Source: Gp1-AA133 sp963850425
GTDB taxonomy: Bacteria > Acidobacteriota > Terriglobia > Terriglobales > Acidobacteriaceae
Reading direction: 5' to 3'
NCBI GenBank assembly: GCA_963850425.1
Contig: CAWKLF010000001.1
Location: forward strand, 1,674,001-1,738,000
DNA length: 64,000 nucleotides
Shown: positions 8,177-17,100 of the stretch, one piece after another
Position numbering within the stretch: position 1 is the stretch's first letter
How the letters are laid out: every line of letters begins with the position of its first letter
Position numbers and translations under genes: made by a program
Notes under the pieces: model-generated
Seen by the model: only the letters and a program-made list of their open reading frames with translations
Told to the model about the DNA's origin: nothing
Database searches by the model: none

Positions 8177-8348
8177 GTTCTGAAGCACCCGAAATTCCGC
8201 TTTGCCGGCTGGAATTTCGCAAGCGATCGCAAACCCCGCCTTTTGTTTCCCGGCGGTTAGGACGCATTCGGTATTTCTCCTCGGTGCAGTCTTGGCCACT
8301 TAAGCAAAAGTTGCATCGCCATCAGGGCAGCTTATCGTTTGCAGCGAT

Positions 8349-8388
8349 GCTTATACTAATTGAAAGATTATAAGCTTTGCTTTAGACT
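8349..8388 (+). promoter_or_regulatory. Candidate leuA promoter with overlapping dyad
   Basis: TTGAAA at 8360-8365 and TAGACT at 8383-8388 are 17 bases apart, a good sigma-70 arrangement (5/6 and 4/6 matches). An inverted repeat, GCTTATA at 8349-8355 and TATAAGC at 8369-8375, straddles the -35 box. The dyad could be a site for the divergently encoded LysR protein. The leuA start follows about 40 bases after the -10. Confidence 0.5.
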
Positions 8389-8432
8389 GCTGTCCACCTA
8401 CCATAACCGCAGCCTCAGGGAGGACAAGGGTT

Positions 8433-9752
8433 ATGGATCGAGTACGGATTACGGTGTTTGACACGACTTTGCGAGACGGCGAGCAATCGCCGGGTTGCAG
8501 CATGAACGTCGCCGAGAAGTTGCGCATGGCGCACCAGCTTGACCGGCTGGGGGTGGACGTGATCGAAGCCGGATTCCCGATCGCTTCTGACGGCGACTTC
8601 GAAGCGGTGCAGGCGATTGCCGCGGCCGTACGGCGTCCCATCATTGCGGGATTAGCCCGGGCTTGCACTCCCGACATTGAGCGCGCCTGGCAGGCGTTGA
8701 AGGGTGCGGCGCGCCCGCGAATCCATGTATTCCTAGCCACCTCCGACATTCATTTGAAATACAAGCTGCGCATTTCGCGCGAGCAGTGCCTGGAGCAGGC
8801 CCGCGAGAGTGTAAGGCTGGCCAAGTCGTTTTGCCAGGACGTGGAATTTTCTCCGGAGGATGCGACGCGCACCGACCGCGACTTCCTGTGCCAAGTCGTG
8901 CAGGCGGTCATCGATGCGGGTGCGACCACCGTCAATATTCCCGACACCGTGGGTTACACGATGCCGGCTGAATTTGCCGAAATCATCCAGATGCTGCGCG
9001 AGCGGGTACGGGGAATCGAGGATGTAACGATCTCGGTGCATTGCCACAACGACCTCGGTCTGGCGGTGGCGAACACGCTGGCGGCCCTGGGTGCGGGCGC
9101 GCGCCAGGTGGAGTGCACGATCAACGGAATTGGCGAACGCGCGGGGAACGCGTCGCTCGAGGAAATCGTGATGGCGACGCGGGTGCGTCCGGACCGCTAC
9201 GCCTATGACGTGGCGGTGGCCAGCGAGCAGTTATTTCCCGCGAGCCAGTTGCTGAGTGAGATCACGAGTGTTCCGGTGCAGCCGAACAAGGCCATTATCG
9301 GGCGCAACGCGTTCGCTCACGAAGCCGGCATTCACCAGGATGGCATGCTGAAGAATCCGCTGACTTACGAAATTATGACGCCCGGTTCGGTAGGCGTGCC
9401 CGATTCGCGGCTTGTGCTGGGCAAGCATTCCGGACGGCATGCATTAAGCCTGCGCTGCGAGCAGCTGGGGTATCACTTCGAGCGGCGCGAACTGGACGAG
9501 GTTTACCGGAGGTTTGTAGTACTTGCCGACCAGATCAAGCACGTGGAGGATCACCATCTGCTGCAACTGATTCGCGAAGCGCGTCCGGTGGCGAAGCGTA
9601 TGCCGCCGGCGCACGTCGAGGCGGCGCCGGCGGCAGTCATTGCGGCGGTAGCCGGCCAGTCGTTTCATGTGGAACGGCATCCGCTGGAGATGAATCTGCA
9701 CTCGTTGCACGAGCACCACGGGGACCAGGAAGATTACTTATGGGGTGTGTAA
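8433..9752 (+). CDS. leuA: 2-isopropylmalate synthase lacking the C-terminal regulatory domain
   Basis: 439 residues. The HMGL-like TIM barrel is intact: the metal and substrate motif FDTTLRDGEQSPG near residue 9, the HCHNDLG metal site near 205, and NGIGERAGN near 232 are all clear. The barrel is followed by the accessory helical subdomains (GIHQDGMLKN, LGKHSGRHAL). It condenses acetyl-CoA with 2-oxoisovalerate, the first step of leucine synthesis. Typical LeuA has about 510-520 residues with a C-terminal leucine-binding domain. Here sequence after about residue 385 is short, Ala/His-rich and unlike that domain. The stop is followed 20 bases later by a strong terminator, so this is not an apparent frameshift. 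Related citramalate or homocitrate synthases are possible alternatives, but LeuB lies next door. Confidence 0.85.
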   Translation: MDRVRITVFDTTLRDGEQSPGCSMNVAEKLRMAHQLDRLGVDVIEAGFPIASDGDFEAVQAIAAAVRRPIIAGLARACTPDIERAWQALKGAARPRIHVFLATSDIHLKYKLRISREQCLEQARESVRLAKSFCQDVEFSPEDATRTDRDFLCQVVQAVIDAGATTVNIPDTVGYTMPAEFAEIIQMLRERVRGIEDVTISVHCHNDLGLAVANTLAALGAGARQVECTINGIGERAGNASLEEIVMATRVRPDRYAYDVAVASEQLFPASQLLSEITSVPVQPNKAIIGRNAFAHEAGIHQDGMLKNPLTYEIMTPGSVGVPDSRLVLGKHSGRHALSLRCEQLGYHFERRELDEVYRRFVVLADQIKHVEDHHLLQLIREARPVAKRMPPAHVEAAPAAVIAAVAGQSFHVERHPLEMNLHSLHEHHGDQEDYLWGV

Positions 9753-9771
9753 GTCGGCAGTAATTCGCGGC

Positions 9772-9797
9772 GGCCCGGCGCAAGCCGGGCCTTTTTT
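9772..9797 (+). terminator. Rho-independent terminator after leuA
   Basis: GGCCCGGC, loop GCAA and GCCGGGCC form a perfect 8-bp stem followed by six T. It separates leuA from leuB, so leuB probably has its own promoter or relies on readthrough. Confidence 0.92.
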
Positions 9798-9897
9798 ATT
9801 GGTCAGGATCACAAGTTTTCAAAATGGGATTTATGTAGAATGCGGGGACTCTAGCGTGAGTCCAGCCTATAGAGGTTTGGGGTTAGGGGAGGGGCTA

Positions 9898-11013
9898 TTG
9901 CTTTTAAATCTGACCATCGTGGCGGGCGACGGGATTGGGCCGGAGGTTACCGGGGAAGCTGTTCGCGTATTGCAGACTGTGGCGGATAGTTTCGGGCACG
10001 AGCTGAAGCTCACTCGTAAGAACATTGGCGGGGCCGGGCTGGCGGCGAGCAATGATCCATTGCCTGCGGACACGCTGGAAGCTTGCCTGAGTTCAGGCGC
10101 GGTGCTGCTGGGGGCGGTTGGGTCTCCCATTTACGACAAAAATCCGGGGCATCTGCGGCCGGAAGCAGGACTGCTTCGCCTGCGCAAGGAACTGGGCGCG
10201 TTTGCGAACCTGCGTCCGGCGAAATGCTTTTCCGCCTTGCTCGACAATTCACCATTGCGACCCGAGGTGGTGCGGGGTACCGACGTCATGATTGTTCGGG
10301 AACTGCTGGGTGGGGCTTACTTCGGACAGCCGCGTTCGATCGAGGGCGAGCCCGGCTCGCGATTGGCGGTCAACACCATGCGATACGGCGAGCAGGAGAT
10401 CGAACGCATTGCGCGGGTGGGGTTTGAGCTGGCGCGCAAACGCAAGCGCAAAGTGCTTTCGGTGGATAAGGCGAATGTGCTCGAGTGTTCCCGGCTGTGG
10501 CGGGATGTGGTGACGCGGGTGGCGACCGAGTATCCCGACGTGAAGCTGGCACATCAGTACGTGGATTCGGCGGCGATGCTGCTAGTACTGCGGCCTACGG
10601 AGTTTGATGTGTTGCTCACCGAGAACATGTTTGGCGACATTCTTTCGGATCAGGCCGGGGGCCTGGTGGGCGGGTTGGGAATGCTGCCTTCGGCGAGTGT
10701 GGGCGGTCCGGTAGGTCTGTATGAGCCGGTGCACGGTTCAGCGCCTGATATTGCCGGGCAGGGCATCGCCAATCCGCTGGGAGCAATTCTGTCGGTGGCG
10801 ATGCTGCTGCGCCATTCCTTCCATCTGGAGCGCGAGGCAACGTGTGTGGAGTCGGCCGTGGAGGCTGTGCTCGAAGCGGGGCATCGCACGCGGGATCTGG
10901 CGCGGGGCGCGCAACCCGCGTTGAGTACCTCGGAGATGGGGCGGAAGGTGGCGGAGGCGGCGCAGGAGCTCAGCGAGTCCAGATCGGGCGGCGTAAGGGA
11001 GAAGTTAGCTTAG
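9898..11013 (+). CDS. leuB: 3-isopropylmalate dehydrogenase
   Basis: 371 residues. The NAD-binding and decarboxylating dehydrogenase family is clear from VAGDGIGPEVTG at the N-terminus, GAVGSP, the substrate loop ending LRKELGAFANLRP, and VDKANVL. The metal site (ENMFGDILSDQAGGLVGG) and YEPVHGSAPDIAGQ are also present. It oxidises and decarboxylates 3-isopropylmalate to 2-oxoisocaproate in leucine synthesis. The start is TTG at 9898, preceded by AGGGGAGGGG; the frame is open further upstream, but that stretch runs through the leuA terminator. leuC and leuD are not in the window. Confidence 0.9.
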   Translation: MLLNLTIVAGDGIGPEVTGEAVRVLQTVADSFGHELKLTRKNIGGAGLAASNDPLPADTLEACLSSGAVLLGAVGSPIYDKNPGHLRPEAGLLRLRKELGAFANLRPAKCFSALLDNSPLRPEVVRGTDVMIVRELLGGAYFGQPRSIEGEPGSRLAVNTMRYGEQEIERIARVGFELARKRKRKVLSVDKANVLECSRLWRDVVTRVATEYPDVKLAHQYVDSAAMLLVLRPTEFDVLLTENMFGDILSDQAGGLVGGLGMLPSASVGGPVGLYEPVHGSAPDIAGQGIANPLGAILSVAMLLRHSFHLEREATCVESAVEAVLEAGHRTRDLARGAQPALSTSEMGRKVAEAAQELSESRSGGVREKLA

Positions 11014-11245
11014 GCTCTGCAATCTCTTGGACAACAGGAGCGAATCGCAAGTCATGGCTTGTCGAATCACCCACGGAAAATCTTTGCAGGGACAAGTCAC
11101 TCCGGCTGGGAAAACCAAGATCGGCGGCGTCGTGTTTTTCTGTTGTGCGCATGATACGAAGAGACGAACTTCTGGATATTTTGCACAAGCCGCGAGGTGT
11201 AGACTAAAAGTACACTCTCTCCGATCCAACTGCCAGGAGGCTGCG

Positions 11246-11506
11246 ATGGTTTCGAAGTGCGCGAATCCTGCTTGTGCAGAGCGTTTCTTATACATGCACC
11301 AGGGGAAGCTCTTCCGCTTCGAGCGCGATGCGGATGACAATGCTGACCTGACGTTGGGCTTTGATCCTACCGTCCGCAAACATTCTGTTGCAGTGCAGTT
11401 TTACTGGCTGTGCGAGAACTGCGCCGCCTCGATGACCTTAATTCATTGCAAAGGCGTGGGTGTGACGATGCACCCGAGGCATCGGCTGCTCAAAGCGGCG
11501 TCATAG
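11246..11506 (+). CDS. Small CxxxxC/CxxC protein, putative zinc ribbon
   Basis: 86 residues from an ATG at 11246 with a perfect AGGAGG upstream. It has two cysteine pairs, CANPAC near the N-terminus and CENC near residue 55, separated by an aromatic, charged segment (YMHQGKLFRFERD). Four cysteines in this arrangement suggest a structural zinc. It ends six bases into the convergent glycosyltransferase. Its function is unknown. It may be a small regulator or an accessory protein. Confidence 0.7.
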   Translation: MVSKCANPACAERFLYMHQGKLFRFERDADDNADLTLGFDPTVRKHSVAVQFYWLCENCAASMTLIHCKGVGVTMHPRHRLLKAAS

Positions 11507-12244
11507 AGGCGCCCGCGATTGGTTGTACTCACCAGTCAGGGAATACCACCTAACCTTTAGCATCTCGATAAACATACGGAGTCCGTCGCGCAGCGGGTTA
11601 ATCCGGGTTCCCTCGCTGTGCCCCCACTCGACCGGAACCTCCTCCACTTTCATCCCGAACTTGCGGGCCAGAAAAAGGATCTCGGGATCGAATCCCCACC
11701 GCTCGATGTGTTGATGGGGAAAAATAGCTTGGGCGGCGCGCCCTGTGAAGGCCTTGAATCCGCATTGGGTATCGAGGTAGGGAAGGCCGAGAACGACGCG
11801 CAGGGCCAGATTGAAAATACGCCCGAAGAGCTGCCGATGCAGCGACTGGCGCTGGGTCTGGAGTTCGGCACGCAGCCAGCGCGAGCCAATGGCGATGTCA
11901 GCTCCGGCTTGAAGGGCGGCAAAAAGTTTGACCGCCTCCTCGATGGGCGCGGAGAGGTCGGCATCGGTGAAGAGCAGGATCTTGCCTGAGGCATGGAGCA
12001 TCCCATTGCGGACACTGTAGCCTTTGCCGCAGTTGCCGGGATTCTGAAGCAGGCGCAGGGTGGGATGCTGGGCGGCGTAGTTCTCGACGATCTGGGCGGT
12101 ATCGTCACGGGAGCCGTCATTGACGACCAGGATTTCGGCATCCCATTGGCGGTCGCGGATGTAAGCGAGGACGCGGTCGAGGCTTGCGCGAATCCGCGCG
12201 CTTTCGTTGTAGGCGGGAATGACGATGCTGTAGGTGGGGGGCAT
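11501..12244 (-). CDS. Dolichyl-phosphate-glucosyltransferase-like family 2 glycosyltransferase
   Basis: 247 residues with the DPG/DPM synthase pattern: YSIVIPAYNESARI at the start, VVNDGSRDDTAQIV, the GNCGKGYSVRNGML loop, and the metal site LLFTDADLSAP near residue 95. TQCGFKAF and the WGFDPEILFLA block are characteristic of transferases making polyprenyl-phosphate-linked sugars. It probably moves glucose or a related sugar onto undecaprenyl phosphate at the cytoplasmic membrane. No C-terminal membrane anchor is evident. Nearby LpxH-like and GT2 genes hint at envelope glycan work. Confidence 0.85.
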   Translation of the reverse strand: MPPTYSIVIPAYNESARIRASLDRVLAYIRDRQWDAEILVVNDGSRDDTAQIVENYAAQHPTLRLLQNPGNCGKGYSVRNGMLHASGKILLFTDADLSAPIEEAVKLFAALQAGADIAIGSRWLRAELQTQRQSLHRQLFGRIFNLALRVVLGLPYLDTQCGFKAFTGRAAQAIFPHQHIERWGFDPEILFLARKFGMKVEEVPVEWGHSEGTRINPLRDGLRMFIEMLKVRWYSLTGEYNQSRAPL

Positions 12245-12376
12245 GAACTGGTTGTTGATCGTTGGCTATTGGTCGTTGGCGAAAACCAGGATGCCTCAAC
12301 CGGGCCGGCCTCATCCCGAATCAAAAGGGCCGGGCCGCTTCGGTGCGATGTTAAGAGTAGCACTGAGCCTGGGGAT

Positions 12377-13357
12377 TCAAGCGACCTGGCGGCGTTCGAG
12401 CATCGCGAAAAACTGTAATACCAGGTCTTCATCCCAGAGTCCCGACTGTGCCTCGACGCGCATGGTGTGCTCGGCCTGCTCGTGACTTTGCGCCATTTTG
12501 TAAGGGCGCGCAGTGCGAAGCGCATCGTACACGTCGACCACTTGCAGGACGCGAGGGAGCAGCGGAATTTCCTGCCTGGTCAGGCCATCGGGATAGCCGG
12601 AGCCGTCGGAGTGTTCGTGATGAAAGCGGATGATGGGCAGCACGAGCCGAAGAGACTTCAGGGGCTTGCAGATGTTCTCGCCGGTCAGAGGGTGCTGCTT
12701 CATGACCTTCCACTCATCGGGCGTGAGGTTCGAGCCTTTTTTCAGGATCTCATCGGGCACGGCGATCTTGCCGAGGTCGTGCAGGTAGCCGCCGCGGCGA
12801 AGCGCGATGAGAGATTCTTCGTCGAGTCCGAGATGGCGTCCCAGGGCGACCGCGCGCCGGGAAAGGCGCTCGCAATGGCCTTCGGTGTAAGGGTCGCGCG
12901 CTTCGACGCTACGGCCCAGCGTGCACAGAACTGACTCGGCAGTTTCGAGCTCGTCAGTGAATTCCTTCAGCTTCAGCAGCGACTTTACGCGGGCGAAAAG
13001 TTCTGCGGGGAAGATCGGCTTGTTGAGAAAATCGTCCGCCCCCGCCTCGATGCCTTTGACCTTGTCTTCGCGATCGCTCAGCCCTGTGATGAGCAGGAAG
13101 GGGATCAGCCGGGTGTCGGGGTTGCCCTTGAGCTGGTGACAGAGTTCGTAGCCCGAGCGGCCGGGCATCACAACGTCGGAAAGAATCAGGTCGGGCAGGT
13201 GGCGGTGGACTTCCACCTCGGCTTCGTCGGCATCGGGCACGGTGACTACGTCGTAGCCACGGCTGGCGAGCAGCTCTCGCATGAGCTCGGCCATGTCCGG
13301 GTTGTCGTCCACCACCAGGACCCGCGGAACGCGTCGGTGGATCAAGAGCTCACCCAT
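12377..13357 (-). CDS. Response regulator with HD-GYP cyclic-di-GMP phosphodiesterase output
   Basis: 326 residues. Residues 10-125 are a receiver with the acidic pair Asp17-Asp18, phospho-acceptor Asp61 in LILSDVVMPG, and Lys in FLNKPI. Residues about 150-320 are an HD-GYP domain: the HD pair in YLHDLGKIAVPDEIL, histidines in the following QHPLTGE and FHHEHSDGSGYPDGL blocks. The signature reads GYPDG, as in many active members. It would hydrolyse cyclic di-GMP when phosphorylated. No cognate histidine kinase is adjacent. It appears to be transcribed alone. Confidence 0.9.
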   Translation of the reverse strand: MGELLIHRRVPRVLVVDDNPDMAELMRELLASRGYDVVTVPDADEAEVEVHRHLPDLILSDVVMPGRSGYELCHQLKGNPDTRLIPFLLITGLSDREDKVKGIEAGADDFLNKPIFPAELFARVKSLLKLKEFTDELETAESVLCTLGRSVEARDPYTEGHCERLSRRAVALGRHLGLDEESLIALRRGGYLHDLGKIAVPDEILKKGSNLTPDEWKVMKQHPLTGENICKPLKSLRLVLPIIRFHHEHSDGSGYPDGLTRQEIPLLPRVLQVVDVYDALRTARPYKMAQSHEQAEHTMRVEAQSGLWDEDLVLQFFAMLERRQVA

Positions 13358-13585
13358 GACTTAATAGAGTCCGATCCGCTTCAATAAGTTTCAAATGAGA
13401 GCGGCCAACTGGCTCCCCGCCGGAGGCCATGATCATTGTAGCGAAGTTTGCTGCGCGCAAGCCACGCTTTACATTGACAAAATCGTTTCCGCGGTCCTTC
13501 GCGAGATTCCCCCGATGGGAATGATGGGTGAATCCCTGTGCCAACTAACCTTGTTTCATGGGGAAGTGCATGCTTATCTGACTTT

Positions 13586-14266
13586 ATGCGCAGAACATTT
13601 CATACGCTGCTAATCGTTGGGATTTTGGTGTTGGGCAGAAGCGCGTTTGGCGTGCCGAAGCCGCACGTAATTTCGTTCGGTAAGTGGACGGCTGCCAGGT
13701 GGTATGCCGGGCCGCAGGCCAAGGCCGTCGATGTGAGGATTCGCGCACTTTACGTGGATAGCCGGCTCAAGGAGTACACGACCGGCGTCACGCACGATGT
13801 GACGGACCGGCTGTTCGCAGTCCGTCGCATGTTCCGGCTGAACGACACGTTGCCGAGCGAACCTGCTGGGACCGTAAAGTGGACGTGGGAGCGCGGAGGG
13901 TGGCTTCTGGTGGATCGGGTGACCGGGCGAGTGACACAGATTACCTTCCCGGAGTTCGATCCGTTTTATTCGACGCCCAGCTGGTACCGCGATTACATCG
14001 CCTATTGCGGCGTCTCGGATGACGGCAAGAAACTATTCGCAATGGTAGCGCAGTTGGGCCGCAGAAAACCCATCCTGAAGAAGCCGCTGGGCGACGCTGC
14101 GGGCGATGACCTGCCGGACTCGGAGTGCCCGGCTCCAGCCTGGCAGAAACTGCCGACGCGTGTGACGTTTGAGCCCGAAGAGAACCAAAAGCTGACGTTT
14201 TCGGTGCGGGGGCATGCGGTAGACGTGGTGAACGACGCTGAGGAGGAAGACGAGGGCGCGGAGTAA
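13586..14266 (+). CDS. Secreted hypothetical protein
   Basis: 226 residues from the ATG at 13586, where a signal peptide begins (MRRTFHTLLIVGILVLGRSAFG). An upstream in-frame start at 13538 would bury it. The mature part has alternating hydrophobic strands with aromatic residues (WTWERGGWLLVDRVTGRVTQITFP, then YRDYIAYCGVSDDGKKLFAMVAQL) resembling one or two propeller-like beta blades, and ends in an acidic tail. A Cys pair may form a disulfide. No family was recognised. Confidence 0.65.
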   Translation: MRRTFHTLLIVGILVLGRSAFGVPKPHVISFGKWTAARWYAGPQAKAVDVRIRALYVDSRLKEYTTGVTHDVTDRLFAVRRMFRLNDTLPSEPAGTVKWTWERGGWLLVDRVTGRVTQITFPEFDPFYSTPSWYRDYIAYCGVSDDGKKLFAMVAQLGRRKPILKKPLGDAAGDDLPDSECPAPAWQKLPTRVTFEPEENQKLTFSVRGHAVDVVNDAEEEDEGAE

Positions 14267-14367
14267 ACCCTACCTGCAAATTCATTAGGGCCTCAGCCCA
14301 TGACTTCCTGGGCACGAAGTTCCGTAGTATAGACAATGAACATTGTGCGTGAGAGTAAAGCTCCACC

Positions 14368-14892
14368 ATGCTATTTGGAATGGCGTCTAATAGAGCTATG
14401 CGGCAAACGATGCTCAGCCTCTCATTCCCGCTGCTCGTCTTCTGCGTGTGGGCGCTCGGCCCGTCTGATGAGAAGGAAATAGATGCGATTGCGCGCGTGA
14501 AGACGCTGCTGATTTCTTCATTAGATCGCACCATGCCAAAGGTTACGTTGGAGTTTTTTCTGAACTATGAAGGCGGGGGCGCTCCCATCAAATGGGAGGT
14601 GAAGGAGTGCGGAGAAAAAAACCGGGATACCAGGGGGGATTATGGGCGTGACTCCATGTGCGTCGAGGCTGGCATCGCCCTCAAGGATGGGCGGGCTGCC
14701 ACGGTTCTCATCTCGGTTGGAACGTCCAAGGGAAGTGCGGTGGCTGTTCCAGCTGTCTACGATGTGAGGGTCACCGGCCCGGGCGGGACGGTTCACCGCT
14801 TGGACCGCCTGAGCGATTTACCTGTGGAGTTGCATCGTCCGCTGCCTAAAGGCCCAAAAGATTTGCCGGCTGGCCTGAGCGCTCGATTGTAG
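14368..14892 (+). CDS. Secreted hypothetical protein
   Basis: 174 residues with an N-terminal hydrophobic signal (MLSLSFPLLVFCVWALG) after an 11-14 residue leader. The mature part has a beta-rich stretch (VTLEFFLNYEGGGAPIKWEVKECGEK) and two cysteines. Nothing links it to a known family. It lies 102 bases after another secreted unknown on the same strand, so they may be co-transcribed. The true start could be the ATG at 14368 or an in-frame ATG slightly later. Confidence 0.5.
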   Translation: MLFGMASNRAMRQTMLSLSFPLLVFCVWALGPSDEKEIDAIARVKTLLISSLDRTMPKVTLEFFLNYEGGGAPIKWEVKECGEKNRDTRGDYGRDSMCVEAGIALKDGRAATVLISVGTSKGSAVAVPAVYDVRVTGPGGTVHRLDRLSDLPVELHRPLPKGPKDLPAGLSARL

Positions 14893-15004
14893 CTCTCACT
14901 GGTGGATGATTCCACGGTTCAGTGGAGTTGGGCGCATCCAACTGGGATCTCCTACCCGAACGCCCGCTCGGGAGCGCAGCGGGGCGCTCTCTGAAGTCGG
15001 AAGG

Positions 15005-15430
15005 TTATTCGTCGAGCGACTCGGGGTCGATGCCAATATTGGTTTCCCCGGCCGCCTTCTTCTCGCGGTATTTCTTCACCCAGGCTTCGAAGCTTTTTCC
15101 GGCGGCAGTGTCTTTGCCGGTGAAGGCCAGGGCAGCGATGTCGCTGTAGGGGACGCGGATTTTTTCCGCGCGGCCCTTGGGAATGAGGCGAAGGTTGCAT
15201 TCGGCGAGGGTGGCGCCGTCGTTTTTGCGGTCGAAGATGTAACCCTCGATCTTTTCGCCGTTCTTCAGCGTGAGGGTGAGGTCTCCGCGATAGTCAAAGG
15301 CTTTTTCCAGGGCTTCGCGGGTTTCCTGCTCGCTGGCGAGCGAGGGGATCCAGCCCTCCAGGTTCTCGTGTCGGGTGCCGGGCGCGTTATCGAGCTCTTG
15401 GGGTGCGGATTTTTGGGTTGCGTCTGACAT
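15005..15430 (-). CDS. Hypothetical protein with a small beta-barrel-like segment
   Basis: 141 residues. A central segment (DYRGDLTLTLKNGEKIEGYIFDRKND, then VPYSDIAALAFTGKDT) has the strand-turn pattern of a small Sm-like or SH3-like barrel. Flanking parts are charged and helical. It lies downstream of hpnH on the same strand, but about 394 bases of repeat-rich DNA intervene, so co-transcription is doubtful. Function unknown. Confidence 0.6.
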   Translation of the reverse strand: MSDATQKSAPQELDNAPGTRHENLEGWIPSLASEQETREALEKAFDYRGDLTLTLKNGEKIEGYIFDRKNDGATLAECNLRLIPKGRAEKIRVPYSDIAALAFTGKDTAAGKSFEAWVKKYREKKAAGETNIGIDPESLDE

Positions 15431-15503
15431 GGGCGTGGCTTGATATCGGGGCTACGGGTGCGGGCGGTCGCCCCTCCGGGACTCGCTCAATGGCCTTCGA
15501 TTC

Positions 15504-15551
15504 CCCAGCCCTTACGGGCTGGGCTAATGAATTTCGCCCGCTTGGCGGGCT
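15504..15551 (+). repeat. Dispersed palindromic repeat, copy 2
   Basis: CCCAGCCCTTACGGGCTGGG followed by CTAATGAATTTCGCCCGCTT, nearly identical to 8129-8176 with compensatory changes that keep the palindrome (GCG to GCC on one arm, matched on the other). Confidence 0.7.
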
Positions 15552-15574
15552 AGATTCCGGTGAGATGCAAGTTT

Positions 15575-15645
15575 CGCGAAGTTCTGAAACGCTTTTTTCG
15601 CAAGTTCTGAGACGCTTTTTTCGCAAAGTTCTGAAACGCTTTTTT
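15575..15645. repeat. Short tandem repeat array (23-24 bp unit)
   Basis: Three adjoining units of 24, 23 and 24 bases, each starting CGCRAAGTTCTGARACGC and ending in six T. Diverged copies of the core (TTTCGCGAATTTCTGGAACGC, and CGCGAGCTTCTGAAAGCC) continue to about 15825. The array fills the gap between hpnH and the downstream gene; no ORF of note is there. Confidence 0.8.
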
Positions 15646-15824
15646 AGGCGTCAGGAGTAACCTGCAAGTTTCGCGAATTTCTGGAACGCCTCGCGTCGGA
15701 CTTCCACTTGCCCGCCGGCGTGGCACCGCGCGCATTACGCGTCGGGCGTTATTGTAGTTTCGCGAACTGAAAAGCTTCTTTACGCGCGGACCTGACACGC
15801 AAGTTCGCGAGCTTCTGAAAGCCA

Positions 15825-16928
15825 TTACGCGTCGGGTGCGGCGCCGATCTGTACCAGAGGCCCGGTGCTGTGGCGCGGGGTCATGGGCGTGTCGTCGTCG
15901 ACATCGGGATCGTTGTAGCGATCAAATAATGTGGCGCGGACGGTGGCCGCGAAGCCGCTTAACGATCCGAAGGTGTCGTTCACGGCGCTGGCTTCGTAGC
16001 CGCTGTGCACCATGCAATTCGCACACTTCGGATTGCCGCTTTCGGTGCCGTACTGTTCCCAGCTGGTGTCGCGCAGCAATTCTTCGAATGTGTCAGCGTA
16101 GCCGTCGGCCATCAGGTAACAAGGCTTCTGCCAGCCGAAAATGCTGTAGGTGGGCATTCCCCAAGGCGTGCAGCTGTACTCGCGGCGGCCCATCAGGTAC
16201 TCGAGAAACAGCGGGCTCATGTTGAAGCGCCACTTCTTCCGGCGGTTGCTCAGAATTTGGCGGAACAGGCGGCGCGTTTTCTTCTTGCTGAGGAAATGAT
16301 CCTGATCGGGCGCCTTATCGTAGGTGTAGCCCGGCGAGAGCATCATGCCCTCGACCCCGAGGTCCATCATCTCGTCGAAGAAGGCACGCACGCTTTTGGC
16401 GTCGGTGCCGTCGAACAGGGTCGTGTTCGTCGTGAGGCGAAAGCCCCGCTTGAGAGCTTCCTGAATGCCCTCTACCGCCTTATCGTAGGTGCCTTCACGG
16501 CAGACGGCGAAGTCGTGATGCTCGCGCTGGCCGTCCATGTGAACGACGAAGGAGAAATACTTGCTGGGCTTGAACTGGTCGATCTTCTCTTTCAACAGCA
16601 GGCCGTTGGTGCACAGATAAACGTACTTTTTCCGCGCGACCAGGCCGGCGACAATCTCCCCGATCTCGGGATGCATGAGCGGCTCGCCGCCCGGGATGCT
16701 GACCAGTGGGGCGCCGCACTCATCGGCGGCCTTGAAACATTGCTCCGGTGTCAGGTCCGTCTTCAGGATGTGGGCCGGGTATTGAATCTTGCCGCAGCCG
16801 GCGCAGGCCAGATTGCAGCGGAACAGGGGTTCCAGCATCAGGACAACGGGGAATTGCTTCCGACCGCGCAGTTTCTGGCCGATGACGTAGCTGGCCACCG
16901 TCCACATTTGTGAAACTGGTACACCCAT
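15825..16928 (-). CDS. hpnH: Adenosyl-hopene transferase (radical SAM)
   Basis: 367 residues. The radical SAM cysteines are CNLACAGC (Cys38, Cys42, Cys45) with the SAM-binding GGEPL near residue 80. The C-terminal part has additional cysteines (SGNPKCANCMVHSGYEASA), as in the HpnH family, which joins the 5'-deoxyadenosyl group to the hopene side chain, giving adenosylhopane. Length matches the family (about 330-380). It acts at the cytoplasmic membrane on hopanoids. No other hopanoid gene is in the window, so the gene is separated from squalene-hopene cyclase. Confidence 0.9.
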   Translation of the reverse strand: MGVPVSQMWTVASYVIGQKLRGRKQFPVVLMLEPLFRCNLACAGCGKIQYPAHILKTDLTPEQCFKAADECGAPLVSIPGGEPLMHPEIGEIVAGLVARKKYVYLCTNGLLLKEKIDQFKPSKYFSFVVHMDGQREHHDFAVCREGTYDKAVEGIQEALKRGFRLTTNTTLFDGTDAKSVRAFFDEMMDLGVEGMMLSPGYTYDKAPDQDHFLSKKKTRRLFRQILSNRRKKWRFNMSPLFLEYLMGRREYSCTPWGMPTYSIFGWQKPCYLMADGYADTFEELLRDTSWEQYGTESGNPKCANCMVHSGYEASAVNDTFGSLSGFAATVRATLFDRYNDPDVDDDTPMTPRHSTGPLVQIGAAPDA

Positions 16929-17100
16929 GTGCGCGCTTTCCCCTCTTTAAATGAACAACTTAGTCGAAATTTAATTCAGGCCCAGAATCATTGGATGACA
17001 GCGGATGCCTTTATGATACCGGATAAAGAGTCCATCGACCAGTTACTCGGCGGCTGTCCGGGACGCGGGCCCGGGGCTATTGCGTGGCATCCGAAGGCCC

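Noticed and set aside
15575..15645. CRISPR array
   Set aside because: Units are adjoining without spacers, and no cas gene is present. The same holds for the arrays at 23410 and 30000.
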